A DNA stretch of 64,000 nucleotides from Corbicula japonica. Taxonomy: Eukaryota > Mollusca > Bivalvia > Venerida > Cyrenidae. The stretch covers positions 421,447 to 485,446 of the forward strand of contig JAZAYU010000359.1 of the NCBI GenBank assembly GCA_038501625.1, read 5' to 3'. Numbering within the stretch: position 1 is the stretch's first letter; every line of letters begins with the position of its first letter. The notes under the pieces are model-generated. The model had not been told where the DNA came from. It saw only the letters and a list, made by a program, of their open reading frames with translations, and searched no databases. The position numbers were made by a program, and so were the translations under genes. Positions 23,001 to 35,000 of the stretch are shown one piece after another.

Positions 23001-26000
23001 AACATTTCGATATTTCCTCATTATTGCATATACAAGCTTTAAACACAAATTAAAATTAACAAAAATAGGTGTATTTTCTTTGAAACGAGTTATAAACAAA
23101 AGTTAGACTAAATGTTATATTTAGCGACCTTGAAGTGCGACAAGGGGTGGGTGGGGTAAGTTGTTACGTCGGTTATGGGGCACGTTGTTACAGGGTAATA
23201 TTTCTTCCCTCAATAAAACATAGATTTTTGACCAACATGGTACACCTTAATATTATTCATTTCACAACTTTCGGCAATATTATCGATATTTTATCGGAAA
23301 ATGCTCGCGTAAACGCAAAATAACCCAAAATATTGATTTCTTTATCTTATTGCATTAAACCTTGCGGAAAAATATTGGCACTGACAGCTGAAAGAAGGTA
23401 ACCCATCTGGTTCTCTTTTTTGTGGTGTCTTTTTTAATTGATCAAATAATAAACTGATACACTCCCAGAATTTCATGCAAACCTACGGTTTGTTTGTGTG
23501 GGTAGGCTTTTGTATTTTGTAACAGTGGTTTTGGCTGTTCCTGAATATATATTTGACTAACACTTTTACAGGTATCATTCTAAATTTACTCAAAGTTCTT
23601 TCGCAAAATGTATACAGTTACATTGTTTTTGTTTTCCACAAAATTAATGTATATAAACACTCTATCCGAATTCACAATAGATTAAAAAAATGAATGCCTA
23701 TTGAAACGTTTGCGACTTTCCAACTTAACATCCACAGTGACTATATTTATGAAACAACATGATGCATGTTTTTGTCAAATATAATATTATAAACAATTTT
23801 CACGTCTTCGAATGAAACTGTTATCAAAAATGTCACTATTATGTATCTTAATATGTTAAAAATTGTACCCAGAGCTTTTGTAACATTTTACCCCGAGACC
23901 TGTAACAACATGCCCCACGATCGGGGTAAGTTGTTACAGTTTGGTCTATTTACGAAAAATTGTTTTTTATGAATTCAGTTTATATACTGTAATCGGTCTA
24001 CTTTTATATTAAACTTAATTTATTTCTCACACCTGAAACAGTCATAATAATCTGCATGAACAACTTGAAGAAATTTAAACTATATAAAAAAATGAAAACT
24101 AAAATGTTTAAAGTACCCTTAATTGAATGGATACACAGGCATTGCAAATCTGCAAGGTGTTAAGTGCATTTATCACCTTTTTAATCTGAAAAATGCCACA
24201 TTTTAAGTAAAAAGCAAGCACTAAATTAAATTAAATGTTTGAAAAAATGGTATCGGTATCACAAATTAAGGAAACATTTTGTAAGTTGTATTGTCAATAC
24301 AATTTACCTAGATTTAATTCAAATATACAAGTGCAGTTTCAAATGACTTAAATTGTAGTAAGGTATTTCATAGCTAGCTGTTTATTTAATTAATAAATAT
24401 ATATATTTCTGAAGAAAATAAACTAAAGAAATTAACAAGCAAATAAATATTTATCACCTTTTAGGTAAAAAGATATTTAAAGTCAAAACAAAACGTTACG
24501 AAGATGATATTCTATAGCGCTCAGCTTGCCAAGTGATTAACCCATCTATAATTATTGGTCGAGTTGATTGGTATGTTGGAATTATTCCACCAAGAAAACG
24601 TACATGTGTGTTCATATGAGAACCTTTTTGGGCAAGTGTAATATTGGTGCGCCCTTAAATCTGGTTTAAACCCTTGTTGACCGTTCGAAGGCGGTTACCT
24701 CAAAGATTCTCTTTTTCGTAAATTTTTCATTTTATATATCTAGAATTTAATGCATGCAAGTATAAGTAAATTCTGCATAAATCTTCCTTCAAACGTACAC
24801 CCACGTGGAATATATAAAACTAAAGTGTAGTGTATCCCATATAGCGATGTACAAACATCCCAATCACTGTTTCTATTCTGAGCTGTACAAACACTCCATC
24901 ACTGTTTCTAATCGGAGCTGTACAAACACCCAATCAATGTTTCTAATCTGGGCTGTACAAACACTCCATCACTGTTTCTAACCTGAGCTGTACAAACACC
25001 CCATCACTGTTTTTAACCTGAGCTGTACAAACACCCTATCACTGTTTCTAACCTGAGCTGTGTTGTCCTATTAACTATATAGCTAAAATACCATCTGCAT
25101 GAACAAATCTATTACGACAAGATTGATAACTCCTGTTTTTATTTCTGTCCTTTTCAAATATTTTTAATATGAAACTTTATGTTGCCTATAAATTTAAGTC
25201 CTTGTTCTTTTAACTAAATAATTAGAATATATCATCTTCATGAACAAAACCATTTGGTGAAAACAATAATGATAACTCCTGTTTCACTATTTTCCAGTTA
25301 TGCCCCATGTAAATGACTATAATATGGTACATAATCATAATGTTGCCTATTAAATTGAAAGTAACGTCCTGTTTACCTAATATTTGAAATATGTCATCTG
25401 CGATAATTACCTAATAAGTGTACGAAAATTACCTCTGACGAAATATTAGAGATAATTTTGTCTCATTCCCCAGAAAATTTTTTAAGCATAGACCAGTATG
25501 CTTTTGAATCTGAATATCTCAAATTTTTCAGTTCCTTATTAACTGATGTGTTGTATAGACAAATATTTTGTTGATTTGTTGATTTTCTTTTTTAGGCCTT
25601 ACTAGAATGTTTTAAAGCTTCAGAATTTCCATGAAAATTTAGACGCCTAAAATTCCTCTTGGCATGTAAATATTAACATCTTTCATTTTGACATTCTTCA
25701 TCGTACCAAAGTTTTGTATGACAAAAACATATTTCTTATCTGATTTTTGATTCTTATCCTTCTAACCATGTTTAACTTTCTAGCAGCATCAATAAATAAT
25801 TCTGAAATATCAACTACAATATTGTCAATTCTCTTAGATATCGCCTCTTTTGACTCTGCTGAGATTCTGTTTAAAGTATCTATCATTTTTCCAACTTACT
25901 CCAAATCAAACAATTTTTTTATTACGCGTTATAATTTGCAGCGCAGATATATTTTTCAAACAAACAATTCACAGGTGTACCACTAGCTTAACAAGGTAAA

Positions 26001-29000
26001 GGCTACTGGAACACGAATATCTGATAGAATGGATCGAAAGTAGGACTTGAAAATATAATACACAAGGAAATTATTCAGCTGACATAATAACACTACTTTT
26101 ATTAGTAATGTATTTTACAATACCTTTATACATCCCACATCTGCCATAAGCAATAAGTGTATCAAGAGTTCAACATAAATCCAACACTATAAACATAATA
26201 ATTATTAGAATGATCTTCAGAATATTTTTCGACAAGTAAACTCAGAGTCTTCAAAATTAATGCATTTAATAAAATGCCATTTTGATAGAAAGTCAAAATT
26301 TATATCGCCTATATTTTCATTAAATATATGAAATCTGACCCTATTTCTGTTTTATAATTTAAGTCTCCCATAAGGGAAACATTGACATCTTAATCACCAA
26401 ATATATTGTTTACTGAATATAACTGTTTCATTGTCTGACATTTCACATATTGTATAATATGACAATAATTTACTATATTGATAACATAATTACATTGTTA
26501 CATTTAGGTGACATAAAGGTCCACTGGGCCGGGTGCTTTTATATGCTGTTTAAACTGTATTTTGTATATTTGTATGCACATGTCACGTTAATAAAAAACT
26601 TACTTACTTACTTACAGAAAATGATTAAGTTTTTGCAAACGAATATCCAGACGCCAAAATCGATACGGATATCCGACGATCCGAACGAATATCCGGATAT
26701 TCGGAAATCCGATGACATCCCTCGTAAAACTGACAAAAACTTTCGGGTTTATTTTACAAAAAATCACTGTTAGAACAAAACAATTTTCTCATATTCTTTT
26801 ATAAGCTTCTTGTGCGTGTATCCTTTAGGACATCCAGTGTTTTTGAAAGATTTATGATGATGTTTTAATTGTTTTTTTTCAACTATATAAATTGTTCTTT
26901 TTTTCATTAAAAAAGAAGAAGTATGACGTTCCTTGGTTCAAATCGTTTAAAAGTTGGTCAATATCCAATTGGTGAGGGTCGTTTCGGTATAGTGTATCGA
27001 GGTAAGAATATCTAATTAATATGCAAAAGTACAGGAAACATATCAGGAAAGCCACTTTAAGAAAATCGATCTTCCTGATAAGGAAGATACAAGAGATAGC
27101 TTTTTATATCTTAAATTGTCAAGTAATAGAAAGCACAGAAAAAAAGATAGCATAACTAATTGTGGCGTACGGTGGCATTTAAAGTTTCCTTTACTTCTTT
27201 TTTATTATTGCAGTTGTGACTGCTGTAGAATATCATATCGAAAACATTTATTTTTGAATTTACAGATATTTTTTACGATTAACTTGAAGAGATTTATAAT
27301 AATGTCATCATTTTCTTTAGTTAATAAATTAAGCGAAAATAAAGGACAAATGTCCGTTATCACTTAAATCTTTTTGTCTACGGTGTATCCCTTTTAATAC
27401 TACTTTTGAATATTTATATAACTTTTTTTTCCTATTTCCAACTAATTTGATTTTTTTTTCAATTTTTACAGCGCATTTTTATGACTTTTATTTGCTATTT
27501 GCTATTATGATTCTCTATTATTTATTCTTTCCCACTGCATACTAGTAATCAAATGTTTTAATCGATGGGTAAACTTTGATAATGAATCCCAACTGAATAA
27601 ATCAGTATCAATATCAGTTTATTCCAGCATAAAACATTATACAATGTTTATAGCCATAATACAATAAATAAAAGAATTTTTCTGAATTTTTTAAATAAAG
27701 GAATAGAGTTTAATGAGCGTCCAAGTATATTTAAAGATAAAAATGTTGAATCGGATATACCTAGTTATTTCAAGAATACTGAAACAGCCATCGTTTGTTA
27801 TAAATACAACAAGCCAACTAATTTCCATTTACAACAAAATTACATCGGATTTACAACAACAACAACAACAACAAATACCTTTATTTCACACCCGGTTGCA
27901 AACAGTAACAACAGGGTTACATTAAATTTAGTATGTGGATGGGTTGTTATTTATCACTTTTTGGGAACTGTAAATAACGACTGTTTTTAATTAAAATTTT
28001 TAAAATTTTGATATCGAGCATGCCCTTGCCGGGCTTCACGCCAATCTGGTCTGGTAGTACGTTTTTATGTGCACGATTTTTAAGAGATTGTTGCGACGAC
28101 ATGTACATTTTTGTACACGTATCAATGGATACAAACAGTTGTAGATTAAGTCTGCTAAAGTATTGTGTGAATTGATTTACGATGCAATCGAGAAAGCTCA
28201 TAGAGTTACAGATTGTCGATATTCGGGATATAATGTATACTTTTATACGATTGCAACTAACAATATTTTGGAACAAGCAAACACAGATTGTTGGGAAAAC
28301 ATCATAAACAAATTGTGTTTGATCATTTCCACGTGATGAAGTTGTAAGTTTCAACCTTTTTTTCAGATTTCTTTTAAATTTCAACATTTAAATGAGTATG
28401 TTCAATATATCCTTTAAAATCAACATGCCGGTCATATCGTTACAAGTGATCTAAATGTTATCAAAGACTAAAGGATCCGTAATTTAATTTTTTAAGGTCC
28501 AAAATATAGAATTACATCGGACATCGACTTGAATACCTGTCCTGTAGAAATTGCAGAGTCTTTCAACTTTTTTGCAATAAATGGTGCAAACGAGAACATG
28601 CTCCCATATATTCTTCTATCATGAAAGAAACATAGCAGTATAAACACCACGACCTCGATTTAACCGTCGTCATTTGAAAAGTGTATTCACGATTTTCACA
28701 ACAGATTTGTTTTAACACCTAATGATAAGGTTTCAAATAATGTAATTATTGTGTGACGTATGCACTATATATTATATATTCAAACTGAAGAGCGTAATAG
28801 CGCTAATGCTTATACGCTGACTTCTTCATCTAAGAGTGGTATTGTTACTGCACACACTCTACAAATTCGACAATTAAGAATCAGTGTTGAGCCGAAACAC
28901 AAAGTACCTACTATGTATTGGTTGCCTAAAATGCACGAAACACCGAAAAAAGCAAGATTTAATGCAAGCTCTAGGTCTTGTTCATGTACAAAAATCGAAA

Positions 29001-32000
29001 TTATCCGTGCTCTTAACATCTTGTCTTACAGCTATAAAGAACTTGTGATGAGGTATTGAAAACAATGGCAAAAATTATTTTGGTCTACAAAAAAATCAAC
29101 TGAAGTTTTAAATTATTATAATCATAATTCGATAAGAGACAAGCAAACAAGTCTCATTGAAAGCTGTTTTAAAGAAAAAAACCTGTGTATGCTTGTAATG
29201 AACATAGAGCATTTTTACAGATTGTGCTTATGATAATTATACTTTATGGACATGTCAAGACCTTATCGAGGTTCTCACAATTTTATTGGATAATATTAAT
29301 GTAAGATTTAGTACCTCTATTTATAAAACAAGTAATCGGCATTCCAATGGGTACTAATTGTGCACCCTTTGTTGCTGATCTGTTTTATACTGTTATGAAA
29401 GATATTATATGTTATCTTTTTCTATCGAACATCAGAAGTACATTATAACAGCCTCGAGGTACCTTGATGATTTGTTGAATATAGATAATAACCATTTTCC
29501 ATCTCTGGTTAATAAAATTTATTCTAATGAACTATAATTTATAAAGCAAACACTTCAGATAAACAGCAAACGTTCTTGATTTTATGTGTGGGGAGGATAT
29601 TTTTCTGAATGTGGTAAAATCTGATATGCATATTTCACCTTTTTGTAATTTTTTTCTTTAAAGAACCTAGATGCTCGGTTTGTTTGAATCCAGGGGCTCT
29701 GGTCTCGGTGAGATCATTGAGTACTGGCCCTTTTGGATTTGCAATGCTATTAGCATCTTATGTGTTATATGTTTGTGTGCGTTTGCATGCAACATTGTTA
29801 AGCTGTTGGGTGAGTTGGATTTATTTCACCAAGACAACTTGTTCTTGTTTGTTGATATGAGAACCTGTTGGGGCAAGTGTGAGGTTAGTGCACCCTAGAA
29901 CCTGTTTAAACCCCAGAGGCAATTTGTTTTGCCACTGGCCGTTCCGAGGCGGTAACCTAAGGGTTCTCTATGTTATAATGTTGGTGGCGTCTTATTTGAA
30001 TTTACTTAAAAGAACCTAGAAGCTCGATTTATTTCTTTTATCCCTGTCATCGTGTTCTTGTTTATTTTACTGCAGGTGCTCTGGTCTCGATAAGATCATT
30101 TGGCTTTGCAATGCTATTAAATTCTTATGTTTATATGTTTGTATGCTTTTGCATGCAACATTGTTGAGCTGATGGGTGGGTAGGAGTTATTTCATTTGTA
30201 CTTGTTTTGTGATACGAGAATCTGTTGGGGCAAGTGTGAGGTTGGTGCACCCTAGAACCTGGTTGAAACGCCCAGTGGCAATTTGTTTTGCCACTGACCG
30301 TTCCAAGGCGGTATCCCCAAAGGTTCTCTTCTTCGTTAATTGTTTGTGGCGTCCTATTTGAATTGACATACTTTTTTGAAACATGCGCTCTCTCTTTCTC
30401 TTCCTCTCTTCTTCTTCGCTGCGTGGGGAGCCTGAGTTTTTTTAGTGTGGCGATTCCTGATATTCATATATTGCTTTTTAATAGCAACATGCTTTCTTTT
30501 CCTCTCTTCTTTTTCGCTGCGTGGGGATGCTGTGTTTTGTGTGTGTGGCGAATCCTGATATGCATATATTCACTTTTTTTATCTTAATAATTTTATTTAG
30601 AATGAATACGTCACTACTAAAATATGTGATAAAAGAGATGATTTCAATTTTAATATAATAAATTTTCCTTGTTTAGACGGCGATGTTCCTCGTCCAAAAT
30701 TTAGGGAGTTATATCTTAAAGCTTTGTCGCGTGTCTAGAGCTAGCAATGGTGTTAAAAGATTTCAAATAACATAATCTTTGCATATTAACAGAAAAACTT
30801 AAAACAGGGTTATCGGTATCACAAATTAAGGAAACCTTTTGCAAGTTTTATCGCTGATACCCAGCTTTAATTGAAAAAAATGCAGTTGAAAATCACTTTT
30901 GCAACAAGGTATTTCACAGCCAGTTTTTTTTATAAATGTTTAATTTATAGAATTAAGAAAATTAAATGTTAATTTCTTCCGTTTATTCGTAAATTCAAAA
31001 AGAAAAGTTGCCAACAGGATATTTGTCATCGCTATGCAGGTCTGGTAATTAAACTATTTACTTTTTTAAAAGAGCTCCCAAATATAACATAAATGTTATT
31101 CAGTAAAAACGTAAGTGACTCTATATGTTCATGACAAGTCCAAAAAGTATATTTTTTATTAAAACATCTATTTATATATCACAGCAACGTTGTTTCTACA
31201 GTGTGGCGGCTGTTAAAAGTATCCCCCTACATTCAATAAGTGATGTTATCAATGGCACGACACTTATGATCAATGTTGGTAGTACCTCTAAAATCTCTGT
31301 TGGTGTTAATATTTCGGCCTGATTATAGATGGGTGGTTTCAATATCCCAGCCACCATAGATTTGGCTATTGTTAAATCACCCAAATGATATATTTCCTGC
31401 TTTTTAAATTTGGCCTTTGGCGTTGTCTGTGATACAAACGGTATGCAGGATTTATATTCTCTAATATCCTGTCAAAATTCTATTCCGTTTAGTTTCGCTC
31501 ATTGTGTTTTCCCCGTTTATTGCAAGCCCATTATTTTATCTGGGGACATTACGCCGCTGGAAATGGAATGGTATTAATCTGAAATATTAAGGTTCCATGT
31601 GCACCACCATGTGCATGACATGGTTTGGGATGGATCAAAATTGTACATGTTTAATAGTGTAAATATTGAGTTAGACGGTGTGAGCATTAATATGCATTTT
31701 CATTACTGCCCATGGACACGCTCAATCAAACCGAGCAAGCAATTATTTCATATTTGTCCTGTTCGGTGGCTTTCAAAGTTCCCTTTTCATCTTTTCAAAA
31801 TCATTTTATATGAAATGATAGCTATATTTTAATTCTTGTCTAATGAAAAAGGTTTACATAAAACAAGCTTTTACCGTAAAACTACGTTGATGGAAAATTG
31901 GAGAAATGCTCAGAAGGCCTTGTGATATAGAAACAATTTGGTGTACTAATTTCCTAGTTTGTTGTGAGGAGAGTTTTCTTCACAACATATTTGCTTGGAA

Positions 32001-35000
32001 CACGAGACTTTCTGCATTATTGATTTTATTTATTACAGGTATGTCTTTTTCAAACATTTTCAGGAACGTTAAACGAGGACATAGCAGTTGCTGTCAAGAT
32101 GTTAAAGGTGACTGACACAAAATCCGTTATGCGGTTTTTGAATGAAGCTAGAACCATGCAAACGCTGAACCATCCAAACGTTGTGAAGTTTTATGGAGTA
32201 ACCAATCTCGACGGTCAACATTGTATTGTTTCGGAATATGCGGATTTGGGATCTCTCGAATCAATGATAAAACGGCCAGACGTAAATCTTGATGTTGCAC
32301 ATCTGACAATGATTGCTGAACAGGTAAATGATTTTATTTCGATCAATGACAACTGAAGTTATATTAAGCTGTTAAGTAAAACTGACTCGAATTTTTATCC
32401 TTCTCAGTAAAAAAGCAAATCAGGGATGGCTAAATTCCCCAGACAGCGAAAAAGTGGAGAAAAAAGAGAGCATGGTATTACAATGATCAATTTCAATATG
32501 GACGCCACAAACAATGAAGGGACGTGAGAACCAGAGGGGTTACCGCCTTGAGACGGTCAGTGGCAAAACAATTTGCCAACCCACCTATCGGCTAAACAAT
32601 GTTGAATGCAAAAGCACACAAACATATAAAACATAAGAAGCATTGCAAAGCCAAGGTGCGGGTACTCAATGATCATGCCGAGACCAGAGCTCGTGGAGTA
32701 AAATCAGCAAGAACACGATGACAAGGATAAAAGAAACAAATGGAACTTCTAGGTACTTCTAAGAAAAGATTTCCCAATAAATCTTCATAAAATCTTAAAC
32801 CCCTGACACCGTCGTGAATCATACGAGGCAAGCATAATGATCAACTGTAAATGGGTAAATCACCAGGCCTGCAGAGCGCTGTCGAATATCTTGTTGGTAA
32901 CTTTTCTTTTAAAAGTAACAGATGTTTTTTTTTATGAATAACCGGGAGAAATTTACATTTCCGTTTAACTTCAGATCTTAAGTTTATAAATTAAATCTAA
33001 AAACAACTGGCTGTGAAGTACCTTATTGCAGTAACGATTTTAAACGGAACCTGTATTTCTGAATTAGATCTTGGTATCGGTGATAAAACTTGCAAAAGGT
33101 TTTCCTCAATTCGTGATACCGATAACCTTGTTTTAATTTTTTTCAAAACATCTAATAATTACGTTCATTGAAATTATTCACATCGTTGCAAGCTCTTGAA
33201 AAGCGAACAAGCTGTGAGATATAAACTCAGTAAGATGTTTTACATGGAACATCGCCGTTCAAAAAAACCGGAAAGTTTACCATTATATTAAAATTAAAAT
33301 CAGAGCAAGAAAGTTTGCTTGCTTGTCTAAAGTGTTCGCTTTATTAAGCTGTAGTCCTTTAGGATAAATCTGATTAGACAGTGATGGAATATGGTTATTA
33401 TCTATATTTAATAAATCATCAAGGTACCTCGAGGAGTTGTTAAAAGCTGTAATGATAGAATCTTGATGTTCGGTAGAAAGAGATAACAATAGCGGTCTTA
33501 ATTTTGGTCCGATATTCTTCAAGCTCGGTTAGAGTGTTTGTATAGGTCAAGTTCGTAACTGGGTCATGCCACCTAAAATCTAGGACACTATTTCAAATTA
33601 GGGAACAAAGGTTAAGAATGTTAAGAAAGGTTCTTTTAAGAAAAGAATTCCCTATAAACCATTGACGAAATTTTTACCATACTTGCTCACAACTCATAAA
33701 AATGCACATAACACCCTTAAATGCAAGATTTATTGCTTACTCTAGTTCTTGCACAACAACTAAATTATCCGTGCTTTTAACGTCTTGTCTTACAGCTATA
33801 AAAGATCATGTAATTAGTTATTGCGAAAAGGTATTTGAAACCACTGAAAAAAAATAGTTTGGTCGATTAAAAATTCAAATGACCTTTTGAAAAAGCTTAA
33901 ATCAAATAATTTTAGAAGTTCTGTTTGTCTACTTATGATTTCTCAACTTTATCCACATCGCTCCCTCATAATTTAATAAGAGACAAGCCAGTCTTATTGA
34001 AAAAAAACAACAAAAAACAAAAACGTTTGCTAGAGAAACTAAAACCGTCCTCGCTTGTAATGAACGAAGGGCACTTTTTGCAGATGGTTCTTATGATAAT
34101 TATACTTCATGGACCTGTCAAGACCTTATCCAGGCACTAACATTTTTATTGGATAATTTTTTTTGAGATTCATACCTTTATTTATAAGCAAGTAATAAGC
34201 ATTACAATGGGTACAAATTGTGCACCCCTTGTTGCTGATCTGTTTTTATACTGTGATGAAAGACACTCAGGGTTATCTCTTTCTACCGATCATCAAGATG
34301 ATATTATTACAGCTTTTAACAATACCTCGAGGTACCTTGATGATTTTTTTAATAACGAAAATAACTACGAGGTACAGTATGAAAGTTCCCGGACTGGTCC
34401 TTTTAAACACATTATTGACGTCGGATTGTCATAAAACTTACCATGCCTGTATTTCTATTTAAATCTAATATCATCAGGAAAGAAAAAGTAGGTTTTAACA
34501 AGTATTTGAATTTTTTCACATTTACATGAGCACAATCGTTATACGGAGCACTTCAGAATTTGCCTTATTGTGCAATGAGATGACTATTTTCTTTTTTAAG
34601 TTTCTCAAAATAACGGCGCCAAAACGTCTTGATTTTTTTCGGCATCACGTCAACAGAACGTTTCTAGTGAACAATAACAAACTTTCAGTGTGATCGGTTG
34701 ACGTATCGCCATTTTGTGAAGTAAAATACCCGCCCTGTAAAACTTCTGTAGCAAGAAAATGACAACTTTAATTGAACGTACGGAGCAGCGGAAATTGATT
34801 AAATTCTGTGCGATGTCTGGTATGACCCCGATGGATACTTTGAAATTCAAGAACCAGAAGGATGGTGTTATTAATTGTTCCAGGACTCTTGTGTTTGAGT
34901 GATACAAACGTTTCCGGAAAGATAGGGCGGATATCGAGGATAATGCGCTAAGCGGAAGGCCGGGAAATGACGTGCGCTCCGTCAAAAAGATTTAGGACGT

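Larger units (their letters stand above)
27680..31052 (+). mobile_element. Penelope-like retroelement copy with two internal insertions
   Basis: Blocks: 27680-27870 (N-terminal region, SIFKDKNVESDIPSYFKNTE frame), 28400-29580 (WLPKMHETPKKARFNASSRS at about 28920-28980, GIPMGTNCAPFVADLF at about 29337, a YLDDLLNIDNNHFPS segment at about 29458), and 30596-31052 (KLRKPFASFIADT-type C-terminus). About 540 bp of foreign sequence replaces a short RT segment between the first two blocks, and tandem 3' modules separate the last two. The copy lies in the intron between kinase exons 26922 and 32064, in the same orientation as the gene. Frames are interrupted throughout. Confidence 0.8.

Noticed and set aside
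23135..23323. 62-codon + frame starting MRQGVGGVSCYVGYG
   Set aside because: Its start is made from the GGGGTAAGTTGTTAC repeat motifs of a DNA element.
24847..25059. Regular 35-bp repeats, CRISPR-like at first glance
   Set aside because: Units are directly joined with no unique spacers and the genome is eukaryotic; it is a minisatellite.
34650..34985. 111-codon minus-strand frame
   Set aside because: It is antisense to the mariner transposase remnant, whose recognisable residues are on the plus strand.
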